NCBI GenBank assembly: GCA_020849795.1
Contig: JADZFR010000054.1
Span: forward strand, 62,001-126,000
Reading direction: 5' to 3'
DNA: 64,000 nucleotides
Source of the DNA: Planctomycetota bacterium
Lineage (GTDB): Bacteria > Planctomycetota > UBA8742 > UBA2392
Shown here piece by piece: positions 54,944 through 64,000 of the stretch. The stretch's first letter is position 1; every line of letters starts with the position of its first letter. Both the position numbers and the translations under genes were made by a program. The notes below the pieces were generated by a model, which was not told the origin of the DNA, ran no database searches, and was given only the letters and a program-made list of their open reading frames with translations.

Positions 54944-57121
54944 TTATCTTACAGCATCGGCGCCTTCAATGCCGACGGTGCCGCCCTTCAGGTACAATGT
55001 CAACCGCGCGCCGTTGCGCTCAAGCACCATGGTGATGTCGCCGGCATTGCGCGCCGCCCGGGCCTCGCGCCCGAACTCACTCCAACTGTTGATTGCCTTG
55101 CTGTTGTACTCGAAAATCAGGTCGCCGACCTGCACTCCCAGCGTCGAGGCCTGGCTGTTCGGGTACACATGCGTCACACGGCAGCAGTTCGGCTCCTGCA
55201 TCTGCAGCGTGTATTTGTTCTCTCCGTTCGCCAGGCTGACGGACAACACGGGCGACGCTTTGCCGTTCCCGCTCGCGGTCACCGTGTAGCTGCCAGCCGG
55301 CAACAGCGCGATCGTGGCCACGCCCTTGGCATCGGACGAACCCCAGTGCACCTGGTCGCTGCGGACCTGCACGTTGGCGCGTGCTACCGGGTTGCCGCTT
55401 GCATCCACGAGGCTCAGCACCAGCGTCGCGCCGGTATCGACGTTCATGTTGTGGGTGTTGTCGCCCTCTGCCAGATTCACCGTCGTGCTGTACAGCGGCT
55501 GTCCGCGGTTCTGGACGTACAATTCCAGCAGCCACTGCCCGGGCTCGGCTGGCCCCAGCTTGAAAGTGCCCTGGTCGTTCAACTGGATCCAGCGGCCGGT
55601 ACCCCAGCCGCCCCAGCCCTGTTCACCGTCCTTGCGCAAGCGCACGCTGGCGCCTTGAAGTTTCGAACCCGACGATGTCGTGACTGCGCCGGAAAGCATC
55701 GCGCCGTTGGAAAGCTTGAGCGACAGTTCGTTGCGCCCGTCGTTCAGCGGCAGTTTCTGCTGTATCGCCGGGTAACCCGCCGCAGTGATGGTCAGATTGT
55801 ATTCGCCGGGCTTGATGCCGCAGTACTCGACCAATCCGGGCTCTCGCGAGGGCAACTTGCTGGGCCGCGCCCAGTCGCGCTCGTTGGCCTGGAACCAGAT
55901 CGCGTCGGCACTGACCGGCTTGCCCGCCGGGTCAGTCAAGCGCAGCGCCAGCGTGGCCCCGGTATCGAGCGAGAAGTTCAGGGTGTTGCTGCCGGCGACC
56001 AGCGCCGTGGTCTGCGTTTCGCTCATGTCGCCAAGCGTTGCGCGCAGCGTTGTTTCCTCTGGCTTGAGTGCCGCGAAGCGGTAACGGCCCTTGCTGTCCG
56101 TGGTTGTCCGCGGTGTTTGTGTCCAGCGACCGCCACGTCCGCCTTCTTCGTCTGCCCCAAACGTGATGGCGGCACCAGCCAGGGGCGTGCCGCTTTTGTC
56201 AGTGACAGTGCCGCTGAGCGTCGCGCCCTGCTGCAACTTCAGCGTGACCTCGGCGCCGCCTTCGCTGACGTCCACTTCGGTTGGCGATTCCATAATCATG
56301 CCGTCCGCGCTGGCTTCAACCTGCATGCGGCCGCTGGCTTCGATCGAAAAGCTGCCGTCGTCGCTCGAGAACGGGCGGGTCGTTGCTTCCCACTGCCGGT
56401 TCTGCGGCCACGACTTGATGCTGAACGTTTTGACCGGCTGGTCGTCGGGTCCGACCACTTTGCCGGTCAGCATGCCTGCCGCCGCGACCAGGATGCGTGC
56501 ACTGTCGCCGGCGGCAACGCGCAGCAGCCGCCCGTTGCCACCGGCGGCGGATTGCGCCTGCAGGTCGTACGCAAGGCTGGGGTCAAGGCCGCTGATCGAG
56601 AAACGGCCTTCAGCGTCGCTGGTGGTGCGACGCGTCTCAGCGGCGGCGCGGCGCAGAAACTCGCTCACCTTGCGCTGGTAGCCATCGACGTCGCCGTTCT
56701 GCATCTGCGGCGGCGTCATGTCGAGGTCGCTGCGCCGGCAGGTGACCGATGCCCCGGCTTCTGCCGCGCCGTTGGCATTCACGACAACGCCGGTGATTGT
56801 GGCGTCGCCCTTGTCGCCAGGTGCGCCTGCGACGCTTGGTTCTTCGGGGGCGGGCTGGGCGCCTGTCGTTGGCTGGCTGCCTTTTTGGGATGAAGTGTCG
56901 CGTTTGGTTTCGGGTTGCCCACTGTCAGTCGTGCCGGTCTTGGGCGGCTTCCCGGTGCTTTCGGCCTCGCCGGACTCAAGCGCCACGGGGTCGTCTACAT
57001 GGTTCGCGGGGGCCGGCGCGGCGGGTGTTGCAGCCTGATACCAGCCCCATGCGCCAAACAACAGCGCAAGGACTGTCAGCAGCAGCAACGCAAGGTTCAG
57101 CGGACTCAGCCGTCCTGCCAT
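54944..57121 (-). CDS. Membrane-anchored carboxypeptidase-regulatory-like repeats with PDZ
   Basis: 725 residues. A single N-terminal membrane helix (about residues 8-27), then a Pro/Thr/Ser/Gln-rich disordered linker (30-105), then several carboxypeptidase-regulatory-like beta-sandwiches ([50 protein letters not shown] and others) and a C-terminal PDZ domain ([20 protein letters not shown]). No catalytic residues. The layout suggests an extracytoplasmic scaffold whose PDZ binds C-terminal peptides. It is near lgt on the same strand. Confidence 0.82.
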   Translation of the reverse strand: MAGRLSPLNLALLLLTVLALLFGAWGWYQAATPAAPAPANHVDDPVALESGEAESTGKPPKTGTTDSGQPETKRDTSSQKGSQPTTGAQPAPEEPSVAGAPGDKGDATITGVVVNANGAAEAGASVTCRRSDLDMTPPQMQNGDVDGYQRKVSEFLRRAAAETRRTTSDAEGRFSISGLDPSLAYDLQAQSAAGGNGRLLRVAAGDSARILVAAAGMLTGKVVGPDDQPVKTFSIKSWPQNRQWEATTRPFSSDDGSFSIEASGRMQVEASADGMIMESPTEVDVSEGGAEVTLKLQQGATLSGTVTDKSGTPLAGAAITFGADEEGGRGGRWTQTPRTTTDSKGRYRFAALKPEETTLRATLGDMSETQTTALVAGSNTLNFSLDTGATLALRLTDPAGKPVSADAIWFQANERDWARPSKLPSREPGLVEYCGIKPGEYNLTITAAGYPAIQQKLPLNDGRNELSLKLSNGAMLSGAVTTSSGSKLQGASVRLRKDGEQGWGGWGTGRWIQLNDQGTFKLGPAEPGQWLLELYVQNRGQPLYSTTVNLAEGDNTHNMNVDTGATLVLSLVDASGNPVARANVQVRSDQVHWGSSDAKGVATIALLPAGSYTVTASGNGKASPVLSVSLANGENKYTLQMQEPNCCRVTHVYPNSQASTLGVQVGDLIFEYNSKAINSWSEFGREARAARNAGDITMVLERNGARLTLYLKGGTVGIEGADAVR

Positions 57122-57199
57122 GATCCAGCCCCAACGGGTACCCTGCTAGTACGATTTAACCCTGCCCGCCGTTCGGGAAAAAGCCCCGCGCGGCAAAAC

Positions 57200-58303
57200 T
57201 CATGGCGCCGACGCAGCCTTCTCGATCTGCGGCTCGAAGCCCTGCGCGTCGGTTGCGATGCTGTCAATGCGCAGTTTGCGCCGGTATGTGAACCAGAACA
57301 GCACCAGGCCGCCCACCACCATTGAAAGGCTCAGCAACTGGCCGCGTGTGAGGTCAAACAGGTAGCCCAGCCCGGGCTCCGGCTGCCGGAACTGCTCGGT
57401 GATCGTGCGCAGCAGCCCGTAGCACACCAGAAACCACGCCGAGAGCTGCCCCACGTACCTGGCCTTGTGCCGTACAACCAGCAGAATCACCAGCAGCACC
57501 AGCCCCTCGGCAATCGCCTGGTAAAGCTGGCTGGGGTGCCGCGGCGTCGTCACCATCATCTGCACCATCTCAAAGGTCCGCGAGTCCGCAGTGCCCACGG
57601 GCATGATCTCAAAGGGCGCGCCCTCAAGAACCGCGGCCCCCTGGTCGAGTTTCCAGGGCTCCAAGTGATTCGTGTACAGCCCGTCCGGCGTCTCGGTGCT
57701 GACTACCACGAACGTTTCGCCCTGCTGGTTCGCCATCACCTTGCGGAATAGCGGCCCGCGCATCGGAAAGCGCACGGCCCAGGGCACGTCGGTTTCTCGG
57801 CCCCACAGGTCGCCCGACAGAAAGTTGGCGATGCGTCCCAGCGGCGTGCCGAACGCCACGAAGATCACCGACTGGTCCAGCAGGTGAAACCACGGTCGCT
57901 TGATCCACCACGCCCACAGCTTGAACAACAGAATCACGCCAATGATCATGCCGTGGATCGTGAAGCCCGAGGCGTTCAACACCAGCCGCGAGGGATGCGA
58001 GAAGAAGTACTCGGGCTGGTAGAAGATCGCCTCGCCAAGCCGCCCGCCGACCACAATGCCGATCACCGCCACAAGCACGCTGTCGAGCACCAGCCGCCTG
58101 CGCACCCGGAATGTGCCCTTGCGCCACCAGCGATGGCACCACCACAGGGCGACGCCGAAGATGATGCTGTAGGCGAGATGGAAGACATTGAAGAACGCAA
58201 TGCCACCTTCGGGCACCTGCTTGAAGAAGTGCAATCCGCCGTCAAACCACGAGACCACCGTGGTGCTGAATTCGGGGTCCGAGATGTAGGGGTGGTCAAT
58301 CAT
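57200..58303 (-). CDS. lgt: Prolipoprotein diacylglyceryl transferase
   Basis: Attaches diacylglycerol to the lipobox cysteine of prolipoproteins at the inner membrane. Landmarks: SGFTIHGMIIG, LGRIANFLSGDLWGRETDVPW, HPSQLYQAIAE and the C-terminal RTITEQFRQPE. 367 residues, longer than the usual about 290 because of an insert (about residues 180-245) in the periplasmic part after the signature. The start at ATG 58303 is preferred over 58381; no strong Shine-Dalgarno is seen. It is the next gene downstream of three Cys-tail surface proteins. Confidence 0.93.
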   Translation of the reverse strand: MIDHPYISDPEFSTTVVSWFDGGLHFFKQVPEGGIAFFNVFHLAYSIIFGVALWWCHRWWRKGTFRVRRRLVLDSVLVAVIGIVVGGRLGEAIFYQPEYFFSHPSRLVLNASGFTIHGMIIGVILLFKLWAWWIKRPWFHLLDQSVIFVAFGTPLGRIANFLSGDLWGRETDVPWAVRFPMRGPLFRKVMANQQGETFVVVSTETPDGLYTNHLEPWKLDQGAAVLEGAPFEIMPVGTADSRTFEMVQMMVTTPRHPSQLYQAIAEGLVLLVILLVVRHKARYVGQLSAWFLVCYGLLRTITEQFRQPEPGLGYLFDLTRGQLLSLSMVVGGLVLFWFTYRRKLRIDSIATDAQGFEPQIEKAASAP

Positions 58304-58366
58304 TTGCAGGCAACAATGGTGGACGACATGTGCCTCATGCGCAAGCGCGGGCAGGCCCGAAATGCC

Positions 58367-58393
58367 AAGGCCCCGCAGCAACGCGGGGCCTTT
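58367..58393. terminator. Terminator between lgt and the first Cys-tail protein
   Basis: A 10-bp perfect stem (58367-58376 with 58383-58392, loop AGCAAC) with short T runs on both sides lies after the 188-aa gene on the minus strand. Confidence 0.6.
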
Positions 58394-58411
58394 GTTGAAC
58401 GCCGCAACTCT

Positions 58412-58978
58412 TTATGCCCGCGCCTTGCGGAAGCGCAGTGCCACAAGGCCCGCGCTCAGGGCGCCCAGGATTGCGAGCAGGCCGACGCGGCCGCCTTCGT
58501 CAGTTGAGCAGCCGTCGTCGTCTTTCTCTTCCTTGAGCGTGCCGGTGTTGCCGCGGATCAGCACGACGTAAGGCGAAGCCGGGTCATCACTGTAGATGTT
58601 CAAGTTCAGCTTGAACGCGCCGTCGCCTGAGGGCGTGATGTTGATGGTAAAGGTCGTGGTGCCCGAGGCCGGGATGGAAGCTGCGGCCGGCTGGGTAAGC
58701 GTGTAAACGATGTTGCCCTCTTTGATTGAGACGTTGGTGACTTCAACGGGGCGATCCGGCGGGGGCGCCGTGGTGACCAGGTTCAAGGCATTCGCGGCGT
58801 CGGTGTTGCGAATGGTGTACGTCAGCAACATCGCGCCATTGCCGGTGTCTGAACCAAGGTTGTCGATGCCGCCAGTCAGGATAGTGGTGGCGTTGCGCTC
58901 GACAGACATGACCTGGGCCGCAACCGGCGAAGCGGCCGCGAGCATGACCAGTACGCTAAGAATGGCGAGGTACTTCAT
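58412..58978 (-). CDS. Secreted protein with Cys-transmembrane C-terminal sorting tail (188 aa)
   Basis: Signal peptide (residues 1-22, ending PVAAQ), a single Ig-like beta-sandwich of the 'choice-of-anchor/DUF1573-like' kind (GTTTFTINITPSGDG, NLNIYSDDPASPY), then a charged linker, GCSTDEGGR, a hydrophobic helix and a basic RFRKARA end. The Cys immediately before the helix matches MYXO-CTERM-type sorting tails. GGGGGA precedes ATG 58978. The same tail occurs in the two upstream genes. Confidence 0.8.
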   Translation of the reverse strand: MKYLAILSVLVMLAAASPVAAQVMSVERNATTILTGGIDNLGSDTGNGAMLLTYTIRNTDAANALNLVTTAPPPDRPVEVTNVSIKEGNIVYTLTQPAAASIPASGTTTFTINITPSGDGAFKLNLNIYSDDPASPYVVLIRGNTGTLKEEKDDDGCSTDEGGRVGLLAILGALSAGLVALRFRKARA

Positions 58979-59098
58979 TGTGTTCCCCCACGAAAGAAAC
59001 GCGGGCAACCGGCTCTCCCACGAAAGTCGGCGGCGCGACGGAAGCATAGTGATATGCAAGCAATGCGTTAAGCATAGTGGGCCGGGGCATGAATGGCA

Positions 59099-59132
59099 AA
59101 AGGAAAGGGGAGGCGTGGTCGCCTCCCCTTTT
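59099..59132 (-). terminator. Terminator, copy 1 of a repeated element
   Basis: An 11-bp perfect stem (59104-59114 with 59121-59131, loop GTGGTC) with flanking CCTTTTG on the minus strand. Nearly identical to the hairpin at 60631-60654. Confidence 0.8.
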
Positions 59133-59143
59133 GCTGCTGATTC

Positions 59144-59263
59144 GTGACTCAATGACTATGCGCGGGACTTGCGCAGGCGCAGGGCAAAGCCAAGGCCCGC
59201 AAGCGCCGCGAACAGCACAAGCCAGCTGCTGTTGCCGCTGTCGGTCGAGCAGCCGCCGTCATC
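59144..59263. repeat. Duplicated 3' block, copy 1
   Basis: About 115-120 bases from GTGACTC onward are almost identical to 60669-60785 (offset 1525). It covers the coding of the sorting tail and the bases after the stop codon. Confidence 0.85.
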
Positions 59264-60418
59264 GCCGCCACCACCGCCGCCACCACCACCACCGCCGGCT
59301 GTGTTGCCGTTGAACGTCCAGTTGAATGGGTTCTCGTCGGAGTCGTTGTTGTCGATGCTGATGGTGAAGCTGAAGGTGCCGGCTGCGGTTGGCGTGATGT
59401 TCAGGCTGAAGGTCGTTGAGCCCGACGCCGCAATCGTCGAGCTTACGGGTGAGTTCGGGGTCACGGTGCAGTTGTTCAGCGCGCCAATCACAATCTCGGT
59501 GCCTGCGCCGCCCGTGAGGTTCAGCGGCGCGGTGCCGGAGTTGTTGATTGTGTAGTTGGCGACGAACATTGCCGTGCCGGTACCGTTCTGGGTCTCAGTA
59601 CCGCCATCGGTGATGCCGGTCGTGCCGTCGCGCAAAACGGCAATTTCGGGGTTGCCCGGCAGCAAGATGCTGCCGTTCAGACGGAATGGAATCTCCTGCG
59701 GGGTGGCTCCGTCAACAAGCGGCCCCCAAGTGCCCCCGAGAAGTTGTTCTGCATTGGCGCCGGCTGGGCCAAGCTGGTCTGTCACTGTGTGCGGCGGAGC
59801 CCAAGGGCCACTCGCCAAGCCCGTGGTGAGGGTGCCGTTAAAGGCAACCCAGTACGTGCCAGCCGTCAGAACCAATGCAGGGCTCACGTCCACGGTGGCA
59901 AGCCAGCAAAGGCGATTGGTCATGGGTGTCGCGCCTGGTGACAGCACGGTGTCTGTGTTGATGCATCGATAAATCAAACCATCCACCGGCGGTGTCGTTG
60001 TCGACAGACGGTCGGTGGTCAAGTCACCAAACAGCACGGTGCCAGTTCCAGTCGAGGGAGCGGCATCGCTGATCTGAAGCGAAGTCGCCATGACTGGCGA
60101 TGTTGTGGGTGCCGCACCAGTCGAGTAGGTGTAGTAGCTGAAGCTCGTGATGGTCCAAGTTTCGCCGGTGGGTACAACGAAGTCGTCGGCAAGTGCAATC
60201 CCGTTGGCAAGCGAGAAGCCATAGCCGATCGTGCCGTTAATGCTTGCGTTGTCGTCTGCCAGCTCGGACCAGGTGTAGCCGGTTGGGGCCGCCGTGCCGC
60301 CCTGGGTCGTGGCACCGGTGCTGAGCGGTCCGTTGGAATAGATCTGCTGCGCCGAAAGCGCAGTCGCTGTCATCAGTGTGACCGCGAGAGCCAGTGTCAG
60401 TAGCCGATTGGATTGCAT
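59156..60418 (-). CDS. Secreted protein with Cys-transmembrane sorting tail (420 aa)
   Basis: Signal peptide (residues 1-24, ending LSAQQ), a large beta-rich N-terminal module with Thr/Ser-rich strands, then a DUF1573/'choice-of-anchor'-like Ig domain (GSTTFSLNITPTAAGTF, DNNDSDENPFNWTFNG), then a poly-Gly linker, GCSTDSGNSSW, a hydrophobic helix and LRLRKSRA. The last 35 residues are almost identical to those of the next gene. ATG 60418 has GGGGAG upstream. Confidence 0.8.
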   Translation of the reverse strand: MQSNRLLTLALAVTLMTATALSAQQIYSNGPLSTGATTQGGTAAPTGYTWSELADDNASINGTIGYGFSLANGIALADDFVVPTGETWTITSFSYYTYSTGAAPTTSPVMATSLQISDAAPSTGTGTVLFGDLTTDRLSTTTPPVDGLIYRCINTDTVLSPGATPMTNRLCWLATVDVSPALVLTAGTYWVAFNGTLTTGLASGPWAPPHTVTDQLGPAGANAEQLLGGTWGPLVDGATPQEIPFRLNGSILLPGNPEIAVLRDGTTGITDGGTETQNGTGTAMFVANYTINNSGTAPLNLTGGAGTEIVIGALNNCTVTPNSPVSSTIAASGSTTFSLNITPTAAGTFSFTISIDNNDSDENPFNWTFNGNTAGGGGGGGGGGGDDGGCSTDSGNSSWLVLFAALAGLGFALRLRKSRA

Positions 60419-60630
60419 ACTTTGATTCTCCCCACAGAGTTGCGGCAGGCGCCGCATGAAGGTCTGCCACCGCTGATGCGAGCAACTTTGCTGCATAACT
60501 GGCGGAAAGGTCGGGGTCACGATACGTACGCTGCCATAATGCCCCAAATGAAATCCAGAATTCAGGTCAGCGTCTCGCACAATTGCGCAGGGTAAGCGAT
60601 TGTGCACTCTCACTGTGCAACCTAAAGGAA

Positions 60631-60654
60631 AGGGGAGGCGTGGTCGCCTCCCCT
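60631..60654 (-). terminator. Terminator, copy 2 of the repeated element
   Basis: Stem AGGGGAGGC (60631-60639) with GCCTCCCCT (60646-60654) and the same GTGGTC loop as 59104-59131; the minus-strand tail is TTCCTTTAGG. Confidence 0.75.
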
Positions 60655-60668
60655 CTGTCTGATCTCTT

Positions 60669-60785
60669 GTGACTCAATGACTATGCGCGGGACTTGCGCA
60701 GGCGCAGGGCAAAGCCCAGACTCGCAAGCGCCGCGAACAGCACAAGCCAGCTGCTGTTGCCGCTGTCGGTCGAGCAGCCGCCATC
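60669..60785. repeat. Duplicated 3' block, copy 2
   Basis: Near-identical to 59144-59263. Only scattered substitutions distinguish the copies (for example near 60716-60723), which implies a recent duplication or gene conversion. Confidence 0.85.
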
Positions 60786-63700
60786 GCCACCACCACCACC
60801 ACCACCACCACCGCCACTGCTTGCAGGCGAAACAACGATCGAGAACACCTCGGTGTCATCTGGCGTCAAGCCGTTGGTAGCAGTGATTGTAATCGGTCCC
60901 GCAGTACCGACGTCGAGGGCTGCCGGGGTACCAGAAAGCACGCCGGTACCAGGATTGAATGACAACCATGCGGGGAGACCCGCAGCACTGAGTGTCGGGG
61001 CAGGTGTGCCCGTCGCGGTGAACGTGTGCGTGTACAGCGTCCCCACCGTCGCTGTCGTCGGTGCTGCGGCGCTTGTGATGGTCGGCGCGGTGCCGACAGA
61101 AACGGTGATGGTCACAGTTTCAGTGTCGTCAGGAAGCACGCCGTTCTGGGCCGAAACATCAAACGTCCCGCCGGCGTCGCCCACGCCCGGTGTGCCGGTG
61201 AGCACACCGGTGTTGGCGTCAAGTGTCAGCCAAGTCGGAAGCGTGCCCGACGTGACCGCGAAGGTCGGGGCGGGGTTGCCTGTTGCGGTAAACGTGTGGG
61301 TATACAGCAAGGTTTCAAACGCCGCTGTCGGCGCAGCCGGGCTTGTGATCGTCGGAGCCGTGCCGCTGACCGTGAGACGAACAAAGATTGTCACGATGTT
61401 ACCGCCGGCAATCTGGTCGGTGATGTCTACCGTGTAGTCATAGTCGCCGATGTCCGCAACCACTGGTGCTGCGCTTGGCGTGGCCTGCAGCGTAGTCGGG
61501 TTGGAGGCTGCCATGCTGAAGGTGAAAGTAATCGTCGAGCCACCGGGTACCGATACCTGGTTCTGGGTGTCGATGGTCAAAGTTTGCCCGGTGTTGCCGT
61601 CCGTCGCGTCTGCAATGTCGGTGGCCCCGGCTGCCCCGACAGGTACACCCGCCACATACTGCGTGCCGGCGCTCAGGCCGTCTCCGGTGATGCCTGTCGC
61701 CGCAGTGTGAGTGGGCGGCACATCATTGATGGTGATGGAAACCTGTAACACGATGTTTGAGCCGTTTACGGCGTCGCTGAACGTGACGGTCCAGGTGTAC
61801 ACACCCGGGTCATTTGTCGCGTCCGCAGTGCCGGTCCAGCTAAGGACGACAGGATGACCAGGCGTACCCGGAACGGCCGGCGCGACGATGCCCGTCGGGA
61901 CAACCGCCGGCGGGGTGATGCTGGCAACCGTAATGTTGTCAGCTTCCGCGTCAGTAAGTTCTACGTCCGCGTTAGCGAGCGCAGCGCCCGGGTTCACTGC
62001 CAGTGTAAGCGGGCCATTGGTCGGGCCGGTGAACGTCGAGCCGGTGGCCGGGTCTGCCTGGGCGGGGCCGTTGATTACGCCGTTGCCGGTTACGGTAAAC
62101 GTGTAGACAGCTTCGCTTGCCATGTGGGACCATGCCAAAGCCGCTTCGTCTGCCGCAGGTGCCGCAGTCAGCGTAACGGTGGTGCTGTTGACGACGCTGG
62201 CAATGGTGTAAGTGCCGTCATTGGCCAGTGCCGACCCGCTGATGACAATCTGCGTGCCGACATGTGCCGCCACGAAGTTGGCTGTCACCGTACTGAACTC
62301 GCTGGTGCCGGCGGTAAGTGCCCCGTCTGTGCCATTGGCCAACTGCGCCGGGCTGATGTCGTCGTTTGCAATCGTCACGGTGAGGTCGAACGGTGCGACG
62401 CCCGTCGGGTCAATCTCGATCGTGAAGCTCTGAGGAGTGCCGAACACAACCGGCGTGCCGGGCTGCGACGTGACTGTGACGCTGTCGAGATTCGCGCCCG
62501 CAGTAACCACAACGTAGTTCGGGCTGGTTCCGGTCAAGTTCGTGACCAAGCCACCAAGATTCTCGATATCGAAGGTGACCTGTCCCGGCGTCGTGATGTT
62601 GATGTTGCCGACGTTGACGCTGCCGAGGTGCGGAATGCCCGTCGAATTGCGGAGGACGTTAATCTCATGCAACGTGCCGATGCTGAAGTCGTCAAATGCC
62701 ACGCCGTTGGCGTCGACCACTGATCCATCCGAACCGAAGGTCATACGCAGCAATACCGACGCTTGGCCGCCCAGTCCAGTCAACTGATGCAACGCCCTTA
62801 CCCAACCGTTGCTTCCGTTCCCTGACGACGCGCGGCCACTCCAGCCGGATTGAGAGCCAGAGAATGCAAGCCCAGCAATCGTCGTGTCAGTGTACCAGTT
62901 GTTCGGGTCGCCGACGGCCCCGACTGTCTGCCAGCTTGATCCGCCGTCAATGCTGCTCTGAAGGTTCATGCCGTCCCAGCTGAACTCACTGTTCCACCAT
63001 ACGTGAACGCTGACCCAGGGGTCGGACGTAAAGCTGGTCAGGTCAACCACGGGGCTTACTACCGCGCCGTTCTCGCCGTTCAAGTACGCTGCTGACAGGC
63101 CGGTAACCCATGCATTCGAGCCCGAATATGCCGAATTGATCACGGGCTTCGCCGGGGTGCCCAGCGTCCAAGAGGTGACGGTTCCGCTGACTGCCCAACC
63201 ACCTGAGCCACCCTCAAAGTCTTCCAAGTATGGGAAGGTGTTGACGAAAACAGCAACATGTGTGGGCCCGTTCGCCGGGAACACACTGCCCGACGAAATC
63301 GGCCCGGGTGCTGTCGTGACGTCGGTCGAGGCCGCAATCTGCACACCGAATGTCGTGCCGCTGGCAAAGCCGGTTGCGGTGGTCAGGGCCACCAGTAGGC
63401 GTGCGGTGGTGTTGCCGGTGACCGAAACCAACGGACTACCCGCGAAGGTAGCCGTGCCAGACGCGAAAGTCTGGTTCGAGCCGACTTGGGGCTCTCCGCC
63501 GTCGATCACGCCGTTGGCGTTCGTATCTGAGAACAACTTGACTGCGGTGAAGTCCGAGTCCAACGCTGAACCGGTGCGGGTCAAAGTGATCGAGCTGACG
63601 TCCTGCGTGGTCGCCGTCTGAGCCGACAGGTTCAGGCGCGCCGCGACGAAATCAGTCAAAGTGGCGCCGCCGACGTTCGACGCAGTCCCGGTCATGCTCA

Positions 63701-64000
63701 CGGCCAGCGCTACCACTGCGGGCAACTCACTGTTCATGTTTGCCGCGATTTCCGCCTGGCTGCGAGCGGTGCTCCATACGCGGAAGTCGTCGCGCTGCCC
63801 CGTAAAGTCACCTGTCGACGCATTGTACCCGAACGCAGTGAAGTTCGTGCCGTTGCCGATCGTGGTCGGGTTTTGCGCGGTATTCTGGTTGACCTGAGTT
63901 CCGTCGCGATACGACGTCATGGTGCCTGCGCCGTTGTACACGAACGCGATGTGGTGAAACGTACCATCAATGCAACCAGGGATTGTAATGTCGGTGAAGC
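60681..64000 (-). CDS. Large surface protein with LamG, Ig-like repeats and Cys sorting tail (partial)
   Basis: Open to the right edge, so the N-terminus is missing; at least 1,105 residues are in the window. The visible start is the end of a LamG/concanavalin-like domain (HHIAFVYNGAG, SYRDGTQV). A long middle of beta domains follows, then two He_PIG 'putative Ig' modules (PTWLTLDANTGVLTGTPG, PAWLSFNPGTGVLSGTPA), a poly-Gly linker, GCSTDSGNSSW, a hydrophobic helix and basic end. An adhesion or surface-binding role is likely (inference). A GTG at 63941 is inside a LamG strand and is not a true start. Confidence 0.85.
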   Translation of the reverse strand, partial: FTDITIPGCIDGTFHHIAFVYNGAGTMTSYRDGTQVNQNTAQNPTTIGNGTNFTAFGYNASTGDFTGQRDDFRVWSTARSQAEIAANMNSELPAVVALAVSMTGTASNVGGATLTDFVAARLNLSAQTATTQDVSSITLTRTGSALDSDFTAVKLFSDTNANGVIDGGEPQVGSNQTFASGTATFAGSPLVSVTGNTTARLLVALTTATGFASGTTFGVQIAASTDVTTAPGPISSGSVFPANGPTHVAVFVNTFPYLEDFEGGSGGWAVSGTVTSWTLGTPAKPVINSAYSGSNAWVTGLSAAYLNGENGAVVSPVVDLTSFTSDPWVSVHVWWNSEFSWDGMNLQSSIDGGSSWQTVGAVGDPNNWYTDTTIAGLAFSGSQSGWSGRASSGNGSNGWVRALHQLTGLGGQASVLLRMTFGSDGSVVDANGVAFDDFSIGTLHEINVLRNSTGIPHLGSVNVGNINITTPGQVTFDIENLGGLVTNLTGTSPNYVVVTAGANLDSVTVTSQPGTPVVFGTPQSFTIEIDPTGVAPFDLTVTIANDDISPAQLANGTDGALTAGTSEFSTVTANFVAAHVGTQIVISGSALANDGTYTIASVVNSTTVTLTAAPAADEAALAWSHMASEAVYTFTVTGNGVINGPAQADPATGSTFTGPTNGPLTLAVNPGAALANADVELTDAEADNITVASITPPAVVPTGIVAPAVPGTPGHPVVLSWTGTADATNDPGVYTWTVTFSDAVNGSNIVLQVSITINDVPPTHTAATGITGDGLSAGTQYVAGVPVGAAGATDIADATDGNTGQTLTIDTQNQVSVPGGSTITFTFSMAASNPTTLQATPSAAPVVADIGDYDYTVDITDQIAGGNIVTIFVRLTVSGTAPTITSPAAPTAAFETLLYTHTFTATGNPAPTFAVTSGTLPTWLTLDANTGVLTGTPGVGDAGGTFDVSAQNGVLPDDTETVTITVSVGTAPTITSAAAPTTATVGTLYTHTFTATGTPAPTLSAAGLPAWLSFNPGTGVLSGTPAALDVGTAGPITITATNGLTPDDTEVFSIVVSPASSGGGGGGGGGGDGGCSTDSGNSSWLVLFAALASLGFALRLRKSRA

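Noticed and set aside
60786..60824. ACC triplet tract as CRISPR or tandem repeat array
   Set aside because: A triplet repeat inside a coding linker; there are no spacers.

Overview
The window is about 60% GC, densely coded, and reads as a chromosomal segment of a free-living Gram-negative bacterium of the PVC superphylum, most likely a planctomycete or close relative. Reasons: a 51-residue 'small basic protein' of the type seen in Planctomycetes/Verrucomicrobia/Chlamydiae (1021), Hanks-type kinase with zinc ribbons, HEAT/EF-hand lipoprotein, TonB-like N-terminus fused to a squalene-cyclase-type domain, lone prepilin-like protein, and many outer-envelope proteins without close functional names. 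Unlike peptidoglycan-poor planctomycetes it carries a good part of a division/cell-wall (dcw) cluster. No rRNA, tRNA, CRISPR, insertion sequence or prophage was recognised.

Layout. 1-3.7 kb: small hypothetical gene with a clear promoter, small basic protein, aminotransferase, lipoprotein MsrB-MsrA fusion. 3.7-11.6 kb (minus strand): ftsW-murG-murC-murB-(92-aa protein)-(PilZ-like)-ddl-ftsQ, the lipid-II and division genes. 11.7-17.5 kb: lamin-tail lipoprotein, prepilin-like protein, bioA, a charged secreted protein and an outer-membrane barrel-like protein. 17.8-22.2 kb (minus): sigma-70 factor, an 885-aa coiled-coil protein and a membrane protein in one tight operon; rodA diverges at 22.35 kb. 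23.5-31 kb (minus): lipoprotein, double-VWA membrane protein, two secreted helical-repeat proteins sharing a motif, and a protein with secretin-type N domains, divergent from the TonB-like/cyclase-fold protein at 31.2 kb.

33-36 kb: an unusual stand-alone SRP54 M-domain-like protein sits where ffh normally sits, just upstream of rpsP; the complete ffh is 10 kb away at 44.1 kb. Then an EF-hand lipoprotein, a possible HhH-GPD-like protein and sucD. 37-48 kb: Ser/Thr kinase, serine hydrolase, catalase-like protein, YgiQ radical-SAM protein with repeat-derived inserts, ffh, a DUF1704/QEGLA-type metallopeptidase, a YceI lipoprotein and a GYF_2/DUF4190 protein. 48.5-54.3 kb: trpS, Bax-inhibitor-1 family protein, an enlarged der, then a 513-nt gap holding a 13-codon ORF behind a 13-nt perfect anti-Shine-Dalgarno complement, then nuoABC. 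54.3-64 kb (minus): methyltransferase, a modular regulatory-like/PDZ protein, lgt and three surface proteins ending in the same Cys-plus-transmembrane-plus-basic sorting tail; the last runs off the right edge.

The leading candidates for something new are the stand-alone M-domain protein beside rpsP, the anti-Shine-Dalgarno-complementary element upstream of nuoA, and the C-terminal cysteine sorting tails next to lgt. All family names come from reading motifs; no database search was possible.
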